Assembly (NCBI RefSeq): GCF_017562075.2
Contig: NC_054085.1
Location: forward strand, 16,161,818-16,225,817
Source: Anopheles merus
Lineage: Eukaryota > Arthropoda > Insecta > Diptera > Culicidae
DNA length: 64,000 nucleotides
Direction: 5' to 3'
Part shown: positions 12,780-28,065 of the stretch, piece by piece
Layout: every line of letters starts with the position of its first letter
Position numbering within the stretch: the stretch's first letter is position 1
The notes under the pieces: generated by a model
What the model was told of the DNA's origin: nothing
Databases searched by the model: none
Seen by the model: the letters and a program-made list of their open reading frames with translations, nothing else
Translations under genes and position numbers: made by a program

Positions 12780-15375
12780 TGGAGCTGTCAGAACGCATCC
12801 CTGCTTTGCATTGCCAGTTGTGCCGAGTGGAACGGCGAACGGCACAATGGCATAAGGACAACGGCACAACGGCGCTACCAGCATTCCTCGACGATCACGG
12901 GTGCGTGTTTGAATGTGTTTTTAGCTTCATTATTCTCGTGCTGTAGCTGGGAAGAAGACGCCTCACCCTCCCTTAAGCTCACGCGGTCGGATACAATATG
13001 TACACGGGTAAGGTATTTGCTGCTTAACGAAGCTAATTGAATAAAAACCAAAGAGCGCAACGAATGCGAAGTGACTCTGTGCCGGGGAAGCGGGCAAGGT
13101 GGCTGGGAAAGTGGGGCGAAGAAAGGCAAAGGAAAAACAGCCTCAACCATTTCCCTGTTTTGCCACGCCCTGGGGTTGGGTTTTTGCAAACGATAGACGA
13201 CGTTAGTTATTTCCGCCGCCTCCGTTCCGTCGCTTCTAATTCCCCGAGACAGCCCCAACTCGCACGCTTTAAAAAGCATTCATTCCCTTCCCTCTTCCCC
13301 GCCCTGGCGGTGCAAACGTGCGGAAGGTCTGCGGTGCTTTTCCTAGGCGCACATCGCGGGGAAGCTGTGAGTCGGTCGGCGTGCGTGTTAAAATTTACCA
13401 ACTCGAGATCGGATGTGTCACGCGGAAACGCGGGCTGCGTTGGGTTGGCTGAAGAAAGGGAGAGCAAGAAAAAATAATCTTCCAATAACGCGAACCCGTT
13501 ACAGCTTATCGCTCGGTAAAGATAATGGGCAAAGAATCTGCTTAACACGAGCGCCGTCTTCTGCGTGCGGTTATGCTGCAAACGGAGGGGTGCTAAATAA
13601 TGTTATAAAAATAAACGAACTGTTACCGCGTTCGCTTCCTCTTTCATCTTTAGAATGATTTGTAAACAATGCGAAACAAAACGTAGCAGAAAAGCTTAAT
13701 TTGTTGTGAGCGATTAGAGAAGGGATTTATGTTCGGTCGGCGTGCGCATTCCCTACCGAAGCGATTAAACGTGTCGAATGTGTTTAGGTTACACTGTTCA
13801 TGTCTCAAAAACAATCAAACCATTTAGTTCTTTGTTTAGATTTATAGAATTATTATTCCCGCTATGACGTGCATTCTTCCCCAGGGCGCCTAAAGGTATG
13901 CAATGGTGTAGCTGAATAAATCAATTTCCCATTATTTATGGCTTCGGCACACCATTTTTTCGTTTTTAACACTCGCACTGGAAATGTATCCTCGCGAAAT
14001 GAAAAATGACATCCAGACACAGAGAAATTTCCTTTTTTTTCCCTGTGTTTGTTAGTGGAAATTTGAGCCACTAGCAGCATGGAATCATCTACGCGTGAAC
14101 CAGTAATGAAGTTAACTGCTGGAACGGGGTGTGTTTGTTCCCCCTCCTGTTTCCATCGTCGAACTAGCAGAAGAAAAAAAAATCTATTGTACGTCAATTT
14201 CAAACCATTTTTGCAACCGGAGCGAGTTTCCATTCATCCATCCATCCTTCACCGCCCCATATCGTCACTCGACTGTTCGCACTGCACTGTGCGCACAGCG
14301 TGCGCAATCATTTGCATTGAGCGATTGAGTTAGGGAATTTCGGGCTCCCACGATGGGTTGGGAATTTGGGGAAATAGTTACAGTAGCGCAGTTGCAAGTT
14401 TGTGCTAGTTAAATTTGCTTTTGCAATTTGCATCCATTAGTGTGTGTGTGTGTGTGTGCGCGCGCGCGCGGGAAAGTTGAATAGAAGATACGCTCGAAGC
14501 GTTTTTGTGAATGATTTTTGAATGGTTGATATTGAATTGAATAGAAATAAGTGAGTAATGGAAAATGGTGGAATTGTATTACTTTTTTCAGTTGGCTTGA
14601 AAATGTTAATTGAGCTCACATTTCACAACGTTCACCTTAGCTCGCCCGTCAAGGTTACCGCTTGCCTGATAGCACCGGTAAAAAGGGGAAGCCTTTTTTT
14701 CCTCATCTCAAGAAGATCCCCAATTTTCTTTACCAAACCGCTTGGCACACTGTCAAAACCTGCCACCAAGCGCTGCGCGTGTTTTCCCAGCCCAAGCGCC
14801 GCTTTCGTGTTGCGGATTGTTACGTCTCCGTCTGCGTCACCTTCCAAAATAAAGCTAACCTGCTTGCTCCTCGCCGGCACATTTCGCCCTGTCATCGGGC
14901 GGTCGAGTGTGTGTGTATGTTCTGCTGCGAGAAACAAATCCCGTACGTGAGGAAACTCCCGAACAGTACTGGTGCGCACACAAGCACGGGAACTGGCAAC
15001 GACGACCGAGACCCTCCGGAGCCCCCCGGATTAGTTACGTTTCCAATCGAGAATTAACGTCATTTAAGGTGACGGTCGTTTAGAATAAATACGTTACGCT
15101 CTATCTCGTTCTACCTAGCGGCCACAGTACGGCCACGGTATGCAAATGCTGTGCTCAAACGCTTGCCACTCGCCGGCGTTAAATTATCTATTCGATGACG
15201 GTGACGGGCTGGCTTTAAACGTGTTGCTGAGCTGAGCAGGGAGTGCACTGTTGGGGAATAATTGTTTGAATTTTCACAACAACGCCAACTACTACGACAT
15301 AGCGTTGCGTGAAAGCTTCACTTGATACAAGCGATACGTCGAGCTTTATGAGGCCACTTAAGGATAGGACAGAAA

Positions 15376-15394
15376 GGGGGGGGGGGGGGGGGGG
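15376..15394. repeat. 19-base poly-G run
   Basis: Uninterrupted G on the plus strand. Such runs are prone to length error in assemblies. Confidence 0.9.
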
Positions 15395-16770
15395 AGGAAA
15401 ACATAAGTCGACGAGTTATCCGATTTGTTTTACGCGCCTCACCACTCAAACGAAACACAAAATCTTTGGCCATAAACATATCTGAAGCACCATGCAACGA
15501 GCAAAAAAGAAAGCAGACATATCTCATTATATGCATATCATTACGAAAGGCAAACACTCCCAACGAAACGGGCAGCAAACAACGCTGCCCCCCCCCCAAA
15601 AAAAAAACGAGGGTATAAAACATAAAACGGAGAATGTATTTTTGCTCATAAAACACGAAATTCAACCACACAACGGCGAGCGAGCTGCTCTCTTCCTTCC
15701 GTGCACCGTGAACCCCTCGCTAAGGGGCATTCAGTTTATGGCACACGGTTGCTGCTGTGGTGGCCAGCCGGTTCGCTGCCCTGCCTCCACATCTTGATAG
15801 TGTGCCAATCGTATGATAAATATAAAGGAGTCCCCGTTTGTCTGTGTGTGTGTGTGTATGTTTGTAAAATTAAATATTCATTTGCTAGTCCATTAAGCGA
15901 TTTTTGAATTAATTTCGCAGCTTTCCAGCTATGTGTGTGCACGTGTGTGATGGGCATGGCAATGCTTACGCGTCCCGGGTAGATGATGCTGATAGTGCGA
16001 TTGATAATACATTTTTCCGGGCGCGTCCGAATAGTTGTGGTGCGGACTCCCAGTGGCTCATTGTTTTTCGTTGCTCTGATTGAAAACAAACACGCGCCGA
16101 GCTGGAATTGTGTTACAGCAATGTGATAAAAGTTTGTGCTCGAGCGCGACATATTGGGACGGTCAGTTGGGCGTGCAATTAAAAATTAACCCCGAACACA
16201 TAATTTACAATTATGTAAATTTGCTTTTTATTTGTTTGGGTATGATTGAAGCGGGGTCAATCGGGTGGGCACTACCGAGAAAGCGAAACGGAGAATTGGG
16301 TGGTTAGTATTTGGTTTGTGCGAGTGTTTGTGATAAAAGTTGATGCATTTTTAATGTTGGATTGTTTGCAGAAAGAAAAAGTGATAAATTTTTAAAATTA
16401 TTATCAACCAACACACCAACACACACACACACGCATACATGGGTAAGTATTTATCTACGCTATCAAGTAACCCATATAAAAGCTCACAAATATCCGCGGG
16501 TCGTTTGAAGCAGCTTATCTACCACTGTGGCACACATGAAAGCTCTTGAACAGGGAAATCGAATATGTATATTGTCATTGGGGTTTGCTTTTTTTTGTTG
16601 CGTATCACACACGCGTGTGACCATCCGTTGTTGTAGATGGGGTCCATTTCTTGGAAGCCCCGGCAGCAATCTGCTATCCAATCTGCTGGGATGACGACGA
16701 TGATGATCTGATCCCGCAAAGGGATCACATCGGCAAACCAGGACAGGAGGGCAGGCATACTTGGAGTGGA

Positions 16771-16836
16771 GAAGAGGAAGAGGAAGAGGAAGAAAAAAGA
16801 AGACGAAGAAGAAGAGAAAGAAGGAAAAGGGTAAAA
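16771..16836. repeat. Purine-only GAA/GAG tract
   Basis: About 65 bp nearly free of pyrimidines on the plus strand, built from GAAGAG and AAGAAG units. It explains the Glu/Lys/Arg-rich open frames here. Confidence 0.8.
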
Positions 16837-16912
16837 AGATAGCAGCAGGGCGTGTGCAACTATTGCATAAGTCTCATCCTTCATTAAATTCCAAACCGAA
16901 TGTAAAACTGCG

Positions 16913-16936
16913 CGTGTGTGTGTGTGTGTGTGTGTG
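16913..16936. repeat. (TG)n microsatellite
   Basis: About 24 bp of TG. Confidence 0.9.
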
Positions 16937-17170
16937 GTTGTATGTGAATCTGTTTGGATGGGTCCCAGCACGAGATGCTTCCGAAAAGAAAACACGTAAA
17001 AGACGCGCAGGGTTTGTAGCAAATCTGAAATTCCAACAGTTTTACGAGCCAAAGCTGCCTTCTTTTTCTCCACGAGCGATCTTCCGATGTATGCAAAAGC
17101 GGAACGCGTTTACCTCTCAATCTTGCAAGTGCAAATAGAGGAAACTAAGAGAGACAGATGAGTGGAAGTG

Positions 17171-17172
<2 letters not shown>

Positions 17173-17214
<42 letters not shown>
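17173..17214. repeat. (GA)n microsatellite
   Basis: About 42 bp of uninterrupted AG/GA. Confidence 0.95.
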
Positions 17215-17217
<3 letters not shown>

Positions 17218-18634
17218 AAAAAAGAAGGGATAAGAAAAAAGAAACAGCAAAACATCAGTTGATGCGCTTCCCGTAAAAAGGGGATCAGAGGAAGTTTTTT
17301 TTACTCTTGCTGCCTTTTCTTTTCTATCGCATTTATTCAAATGAGAAGCAGTTAGACGATACGAGCATATCGAGTGGCTTCGGGGAAAAAAACGCTCACC
17401 CCATGCCCTCCTCTCGCGGGGAATGAATCCATAAGCTGGGTTTATATGATGCGATGAATTTAATATTACTGCAAAAAGGTTGGAAATACATCTCCAAGCA
17501 TCCAAGAGAAAGGGTTGTGGTGCGGGCGGAACGGCAACTGTATCTGTATGCTGTGTGCGTTCGGGGGTGAAAATGGAGGAAGGAAGGAAAGCAAAAAAAA
17601 GCTCTCCCGGGGGGACAATCGTAGGAAATGGGTTCGGAAATGTTAGCTACCACTTCTAGCTAATGCATGCATTTTAATCTTCATCTGGGGACGTTTGACG
17701 AAGGCCATCGCTCGTAGCTCGCCGTACGACTTCGCCGGTCCCGTGCAAAGAAGACGTACATACGTTATAGTTATAGCATCTTGTCCGTACTCCTACTCCT
17801 ACCAGTTCTGCCCCAGTGCTTCGTCCCTCTCGCGCGGCAGGCGGGCGAGCGCGATGGATTGGAAAAGGTTTAATTTAGCAACCACTTGTGAAGCGAATGT
17901 GCACGCTGAAAGGGAGCTTTAGTGCCTTAGTGCCTTGCTGATCGTGGTTTGATTCAATTGCTTTGCTCTCTCCCTTTGACACCCGCTCCCCGAAGGGAGC
18001 GCCCGAGTGCACTCAAACATCGGCGGGAGATTAAAACGGATTCCCAGCCGCGTGCCCCGTGGTAGCTTGCAAACCCGTACGTTTTGGATCGTAAACAACA
18101 CGGGTGCTCGTATGGATGGTTTCGAATTGACACCTCGGTTTTAACATTTTCGAACGATCGATCACCCGAACGGAAGCCGACGCTACGGCTGTATGACAAT
18201 AAAATACACCAACCGTTTTGGGGCGCAAACTTGGGGGATTTACCAACCATATTATGTCAGTTTGCACCACCGACATGTGTAGCCCACGTTTCACAATTTC
18301 CGTGGGCGAAGCGATAGGAGTTCAACATTCATGAAGCGTTCGAATGCGGTCGGATAAGATGCAAAAGTTATGGCAGAGAGCGACCCACTGAATGAGACAG
18401 ATCAGTGGTGGTAGATGCAGTGCGAAGCGGTGGAAATGGAAAGTGATGGAGCGATTGAGTGTTTTTTTATTATTATTCTCAAATTACATATTTTACAGCC
18501 CGTTTCGTACGTATGGGGTGCAAGGCGAGCAAATGAAAATCTCATAATCAATATGAGCTGCGAAGAGTAAATTGAATTTCTCATTGGAATGGTGTTTGGT
18601 TATGCTATTTGGCTGAAGCTTCGAAAGCGTGCAG

Positions 18635-18778
18635 CGCCTAAATATATGCAGTGCGTTTTAGAGTAAGGCTATTTTGATAATTTACTTTGCACTCAGACTG
18701 CATATTCTTCGTAAGTAATTAAACGTAAGTAAAAAAGCGTTTTCAATACTTTACTTATAAATTGCATACCTTCAGGCG
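18635..18778. repeat. 144-bp inverted-repeat unit, relative of the 21-kb repeats
   Basis: Starts CGCCTAAATATATGCA and ends TGCATACCTTCAGGCG, an imperfect inverted pair. The end motif matches the ATTGCCTATATTTAGGCG core of the array near 21.1-21.4 kb. A shared GGCTATTTT stretch is found inside both. Confidence 0.5.
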
Positions 18779-20219
<1,441 letters not shown>

Positions 20220-20929
20220 CAGCCACATATTCGTATGTGAAAGTTTGGCCCCGGGAAGGGGCTAAACGACAGCCAACGTTCACCTTCATCCGGCCGCAAT
20301 CGTTTCGGATGACAGTTGGTGGCATTTTTGGAGCTTTATGTGACTATCATAACCATATCGATGGGGCGCGCGCGTAAACACCCGGATGTCACCGGTGCTA
20401 CGCATTGCACTGACAACTGTTCACTACAGCGCCTTTTGCCTATTATGCCCTCACCCAGTGGGGAGTAGGAGGACACATTGTGGTACACGTGATTGTCTCC
20501 CAGTTTATCTCGCTTTCCCGGGACGGTGGCACGAAAGTTCTTGATGTGCCCGCGCCGTACCATGCCGTCCCGAAAATGGCATCATTTCGGGACCTTATTT
20601 CACTTTCCATCTTTCGGGCGCGCGGGTTTTGTAATGGGACGTGAAAGTGGCAGAGATTATGCCATATCATGGAGCTGTGGAGAGAGAGAGAGTTGGGCTG
20701 TGTTTGTATTGGATAGAGTGAAGACAGGAATTGGGAAGGAAACCGATTTGCAATCGTTTTTTGTTAACATGCGTGAGCGTCTGTGCGGTTAGGGAGAGTA
20801 GTTCCATGTGAAACAAAAGCCGTCGATGGTCGATGGACGTGCGTGATGTTAAGGGGATATTAGGGTCTAATAGCTGCACAGATGTGTAGAACATTTGTTA
20901 GCGATGTAGCTCAAAAGGAAAGATGTTGC

Positions 20930-21395
20930 TATTACTTCATAGAAGTAGGCTATTTTAATGCTTTAATATGACTCACTAGAGCTACTTAGGTATAATTTTT
21001 GAATATCGAGGTCTTTACGTACTATTTCCAAACTGACTTGTGGTTAATAACGAAGATATATGAAGTGCATTGCCTATATTCAGGCGCTTTCTTAATTTCT
21101 CATAAATTATTTTTACTTACATACGACTGATTGAAATATTTAGTTGGAATTTTTAAATATTGAGAGCGTTGTTATGCTTTCGCATCTCTTGTTAATAATA
21201 ACCATCAGCAGTAATGTAGATTGCCTATATTTAGGCGTGTCCTTAACTACTTGAGTAGTGTTTCTTTGAGCATCACAATTATTGTCTTCTGCTTCTTAGT
21301 TCGAATAGTTCATAGAGTTCTTTTCTTCCAATTTCCCAACTCACTTGCTGTTGATCACGATGATGTGTAATGTGTGCATTGCCTATATTTAGGCG
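20930..21395 (+). repeat. Tandem repeat, about 150-158 bp period, with palindromic core
   Basis: The 18-bp motif ATTGCCTATATTTAGGCG (first copy has CAGG for TAGG) occurs at 21069-21086, 21220-21237 and 21378-21395, giving spacings of 151 and 158 bp. GCCTA and TAGGC form a perfect 5-bp palindrome around TATT. The sequence between cores is diverged, and shared words such as GTTAATAA and TTTCCAA precede each core. The left border is uncertain. Confidence 0.6.
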
Positions 21396-21872
21396 CCCTC
21401 TTCTAATGTTGTATAAGCACGTGGGATAAAACTCAAACCAACCGCTGTGAATGTGTTGCGTGTCTAGTTGAGTATATTTTAATGGTCCTTTACAACAAAA
21501 CACGTACCTTCAACAGACACCAATGGAAAGAGGCTGTGAAAAATCGATCGACACAAACAACCACACGGCCACTTAAAAACATCCTTTTTCGTTGAAATCG
21601 GAATTAGTTAATAGTTCCCCGGTGATGTTTACCGGAAGAAAAAAAAAGGGCTCCGGTGCCCTTGTCACCGGGGCCGTTTCTAGGTCAATTGGGCCCGTGG
21701 GAGGCGCAAGCGAGCTCTATACGTGATAGGCTTTGCCAGCCTCCGCAATCCAGCCACGGACCATCAACCCCAGTCCGGGCGCACACGTCCATATGCAATG
21801 GAATTGGCAGTAGGCAGAGCAGAGTGGAGAGGGAGAAAAAAATATGTGAAGCTTTTTCCATTGTTGGTAGAG

Positions 21873-24175
<2,303 letters not shown>

Positions 24176-24584
24176 AATTGATGGGCGGGTCGACCCGAAC
24201 TTATCGGGTAAGCGACCTTACCGTAAGCGACCCGGAGTCATTCGAGTCGACCCGAAAGGTACAAGTAGGTTCAGTAGGTGCAACGACTCCAGTAGGTACG
24301 AGAAAACATAAGCAACGCCGACCCGTTGGTACAGCGGGTTCGGGTCGGGTCAAGTCAAGATAGGTTCAATCAGACCCGACCCGAACTCGCTGCACCAACG
24401 GGTCGGAGTCGCTTATGCTTTCTCGCACCTGCTCATTAGTCGAGTCGACCCGAACTCGTTGCACCCACGGGCCGTATTTGATTCCGACTCGGACCTTGCG
24501 CATCCACGGGTTGGAATCGATTCCGACTGGCTCACACGCGACTCAGGACTCAGGTCGTGAAATGAATCGTATGACCCATAACTA
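24176..24584. mobile_element. Diverged hAT-type element with internal repeats and hairpin (copy 3)
   Basis: The left end AATTGATGGG and the right end (reverse complement TAGTTATGGG) resemble the TAGTGATGGG ends of the elements at 11881 and 27463. The flanking 8-mers ATACACAC and CTACACTT match at only 5 of 8 positions, consistent with age. The interior is a GACCCGAAC/GGGTCGG-type degenerate repeat. It includes a 61-bp inverted repeat (24291-24351 against 24373-24433, 54 of 61 matching) with a 21-base loop. Confidence 0.65.
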
Positions 24585-26845
24585 CTACACTTTAAATCTC
24601 TTCTCTGGAGAAAACGGGCAATGCCATAAAAATGCAATAAAATCCAATGGTTGTGCTATATTATCGAAGCTGAGTTTTAAATTCAATCTGAATTTCGTGG
24701 AATTTTCTTCGATTTTTATTAACGTAGTGTGAAACATAATTACACATACAAAGCTCAGCTGACAATAGGTTTTGAACTCACACTGCATGAGTTGAGCTTA
24801 AGACTGTGCACTTGCGTGCGACACCGTGAGCCGATGAGCTTGCTGCTTCTGTACCTTGACGTACAGGTTTCATATTGCGTTTGACATTGAGTCCCTTCCC
24901 GCTTTGTTTTGCTTATTTTCGGGCAGTCAACATATTCAACGCAAGCTTAAGCGCACCGTTTCACCGCGTAATTATAAATGCTAACGAGTTTCGGTGAATT
25001 ATCCATTTCCGGGAACACAAATCCACCAATCAACTTCCGCATTGCACCGAAGGTCGTGTGGGGGCTGCTTCCTTTGGTTCCTATAAGCGGTAAGCTATTC
25101 ATAATCATTTCGGTTGAAAACTTGATGCGAAAGAGGCAAGAAGCAAACAGCTTTAGGAAAAGCAAACTGTCAAACATGTCAGCCGGGACGATAAAACTGT
25201 AGTTAAAAACAGTTTGTAAACTTTCGCTGCTCCCCATCTCGGCTGAGCGTTTCATCCTCTCAAAGTTCAATGTAAAAACTGAGTTTTAGTGTGTGTGTTT
25301 TTTTTTATATGAACTCATTTTGATACCCATTCGCTTGTGAAAATATTATTTTTTTATATGAAAACAGTATTATCGTTCGAGCCAGGTATGGTGAAACTCC
25401 CCGCTTTCCGAACGAATTTCGTGGAAGCAAAGGAAAGCTTGTCTGATGCACGCCATGTATGTGCTGCACGATATCAGCGAAAAACGGGAAAAGGTCTGCG
25501 CTGTTTTTTTTTGTTAAACCCGTCATACTGTCTGTTGACTGTCACGCGAAAAGCTGTAGTTTCCGAAACTCCTCAGCCCAGCTCTGATTCCAGGGCCGCC
25601 AGCACCACCGTTCATTATGGAGCGTTTTGTTCATTCACTCAGCAAAAGCCATTCTTTCCGCTCAAGATGAATTCGCGTAGATTGTTTTTATCTCTTCACG
25701 GCTACCATCCCCTGCGCGCCGCCTACTGTCAAGACGATCTTTCATCCTTCGGTTTGCATGCATTCGCCTTTCCGTGTAATCAACGCAGCTGCAGACATAT
25801 CCGCGAGCGAGCGAGCGAGTGGAGACAAAGTTGTAATCAACGCGAGCCTTCTTTGCCGGGCTGCAGTTTGTCTGCACAAAGCCGAACCGTTTGCCACGTC
25901 GTTACCTTTCCGGCTGCTACTTGTGTGTGTGTGTGGGTGTGTGGAATTTTTAATTGGCATCGTCAGCTCTCCCTCTCTCTCTCTCTCTATCTAACTCAAA
26001 CTCCAGCTAGATACGAGCGGCTAAGAAAAGGCTCAAGAACGCCGGCGGTCGGGCGAATGGGGTTTGAGTGTAAAAATGTGAGATGTGCGATGGAGTGCGC
26101 CAAACCAGCAGGAACAACCACAGCAAGCGAGCAAGATTCGTGCCTCGGTGACGGTGGTTGCGATGGCTGGGGCCACCGATCACTCCCTTTAAGCGGAATC
26201 CCCCGCAGCAAAAAATCAACCCGTGCTGGAATGCATTTATGCGGACGTGATGCGATCGGTGAATGGGTTTGTGGTAGACAGAGAGAGGGTTGGAACTTTG
26301 CAGCGAGTACACGTGTGTGTGTATGTGCAGTGCGAGAGCGGGGGAAAATAACGATATTCAGGAAGTCAATTTTTCTCTTCAGTCATTCGTTGGCGATTCT
26401 AATAAGCACCTTGCTGCGCCATTTGTAAGACCAAATGCTGGCTTTGGCGATGGTGTGTCAGCGGTGCAGTGTCGTGGCAGTATTCGTGCTTTATGATGGT
26501 GCATGAAATTTGATGTTTCACTGTTACGTGTGCAAACGTGGATGGTGTTTAGCAAGAGCCATATGCTCCCGCGCAGTTAGTAGAGCTGGCCCAAGTTTGA
26601 TGGAGTGAATACTGGGGCCACGGTACTCGGTATGAAGTTATGGGAAAAAATAATGAAGCAGCACGATTTAAACGAAAAAGTATTTTGATACGCTCGAGGT
26701 ATAATTTACAGTGAAATCTTACTAATCTACAATTTCTCTTTTTGCCTCTCAGGGATCTGTAATCCTTTGATTCTAATTTACTTTTAGTGTTACTCTCTCA
26801 TTTGCTGCTGTTTCAATATAAACTGTCAGATATGCGTTTAGTATA
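24585..26845. other. Non-coding stretch; longest plus-strand frame judged spurious
   Basis: A 363-codon plus-strand frame spans 25337-26428. It runs through a GT microsatellite (about 25923-25942) and a TC microsatellite (25971-25988), shows no domain or repeated family motif, and lacks transcript-like context. I treat it as chance. Nothing else is recognised. Confidence 0.5.
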
Positions 26846-27014
26846 CAGTACAACGTCGATTATCCGGGAAGCTCGTGATCGGACTGTTGCCGGTTAATCG
26901 ATTTTCACGGATAATGGTCCAAGAAATGTCAAATGCATATAAAAATTGAAAAAAAAAATCACTAGTTTTATAATTAATTCACTTTGAAACAATTGATTAA
27001 TCGTTAGTAGAATA

Positions 27015-27382
27015 TGAAAAGCGGTCCCCGAGATACACGGTTAATGGGGACTGAAAACGGTTGCAAAATACCGCGCATCTCGAATTTCCGTGCAAGTCAA
27101 ATCTCTTGATTTCCAGCCAAAATATCACTAATTTTCGTATAATTTTGAACGTAGGGGGTGATTTTAGCAATTTCATTAATTGTTAGATATGATTCTGACT
27201 GAATACAAAAGGTTTAAACCTATTGAAATGGTTTTTAGCATTAGATCAAAAGGGAAATTATTTGGCATTTTACAATTGATGTGTCAAACCAATACAATTT
27301 GCTAAAAAAACTGTCAAAGTTTGAAAACCGTGTATCTCCGAATCCGCCTATAAGAGGTACCGTGTATCTCGGGGACTACCTG
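27015..27382. mobile_element. Nested mariner-type MITE
   Basis: GGTCCCCGAGATACACGG at 27023-27040 pairs with CCGTGTATCTCGGGGAC, ending CTACCTG, at 27360-27382. The right side is bounded by TA. The left terminus is degraded, so its coordinate is approximate. The end sequence CAGGTAGTCCCCGAG is of Tc1/mariner/pogo type. No coding capacity was seen. Confidence 0.65.
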
Positions 27383-27462
27383 TATTTTAATAAATAACTA
27401 TAGGTTTAACAACCGTGCATGAACAAAACTGAATTTCGAAAATACCACTAGGCACTACAGAG

Positions 27463-27922
27463 TAGTGATGGGTAAATTCAACAAAAATCCGGAATCGCTT
27501 CCGAATGACTCTGCCAAAATTGGAGCGTTTCCGGAAGGTAGGTGCAATTAAAGCGCTTCAGAATACTTCCGACTATTACAACGACTCCGACGGCTCCAAC
27601 TGGCTCCGTCGGCTTCGACGGCTCCGACGGCCCCAACGGCTCCAACCGGCTCCATCGGCTCCAACTGCTACAACGGTTCCGACCGGCTCCAGCTGCCGAC
27701 TAACGGCTCCGGACGGCTCCGACGGCTCTGACGGCTCCAACGGCTCCGACGGCTCCGACGGCTCCGACGGCTCCGACGGCTCCAACGGGCGATTAGCGGC
27801 TCCGGATGGCTTCGATGGCTACGGGCGGAATCGACGGTTTGAATTATTCGGAATCGGAGCCGGAGTAGCAATGCTCGGAAACGATTCCAAGCTGTGGGTG
27901 CGATTCCGGTTACCCATCACTA
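27463..27922. mobile_element. Non-autonomous hAT-type element with internal minisatellite (copy 2)
   Basis: Ends are TAGTGATGGGTAA and its exact reverse complement. An 8-bp target duplication CTACAGAG (27455-27462 and 27923-27930) is perfect. The interior carries tandem GACGGCTCC variants (about 27585-27790), which keep a Gly-Ser-Asp frame open on the plus strand and a Pro-Ser-Glu frame on the minus strand. The overlapping 189-codon frame (27505-28074) is therefore not taken as a gene. Confidence 0.9.
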
Positions 27923-28065
27923 CTACAGAGCTGCACAAAAAACTGGTTGCCCCCTTGAATATCGCTGCAAATTTTCGCCGTATGTTTGAACAGCCGTCAT
28001 ATTTATGCGCACGGTTAAGCCGCCCGACGGTTAATCTACCCCCGAATAATCGACGATCTACTGTA

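Larger units (their letters stand above)
12621..18634. other. Non-coding stretch
   Basis: Holds CA/TG microsatellites, a 19-base G run, a purine-rich GAA/GAG patch (about 16771-16836) and a GA microsatellite. None of the short open frames resembles a known family. Confidence 0.5.
26846..28063. mobile_element. pogo/Tigger-like (Tc1/mariner superfamily) non-autonomous element, interrupted
   Basis: Left end CAGTACAACGTCGATTATCC and right end (reverse complement CAGTAGATCGTCGATTATTC) match at 17 of 20 positions. Both are bounded by TA, within TATA on each side. CAGTA followed by a CGATTATCCG motif is typical of pogo/Tigger inverted repeats. Two further elements sit inside: a mariner-type unit (about 27015-27382) and a hAT-type unit (27463-27922). 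Removing both leaves a short internally deleted element with no transposase frame. Confidence 0.75.

Noticed and set aside
25337..26428. 363-codon open frame on the plus strand
   Set aside because: It crosses GT and TC microsatellites, shows no domain, signal peptide or family motif, and has no splice or promoter context. Chance in GC-rich DNA explains it.
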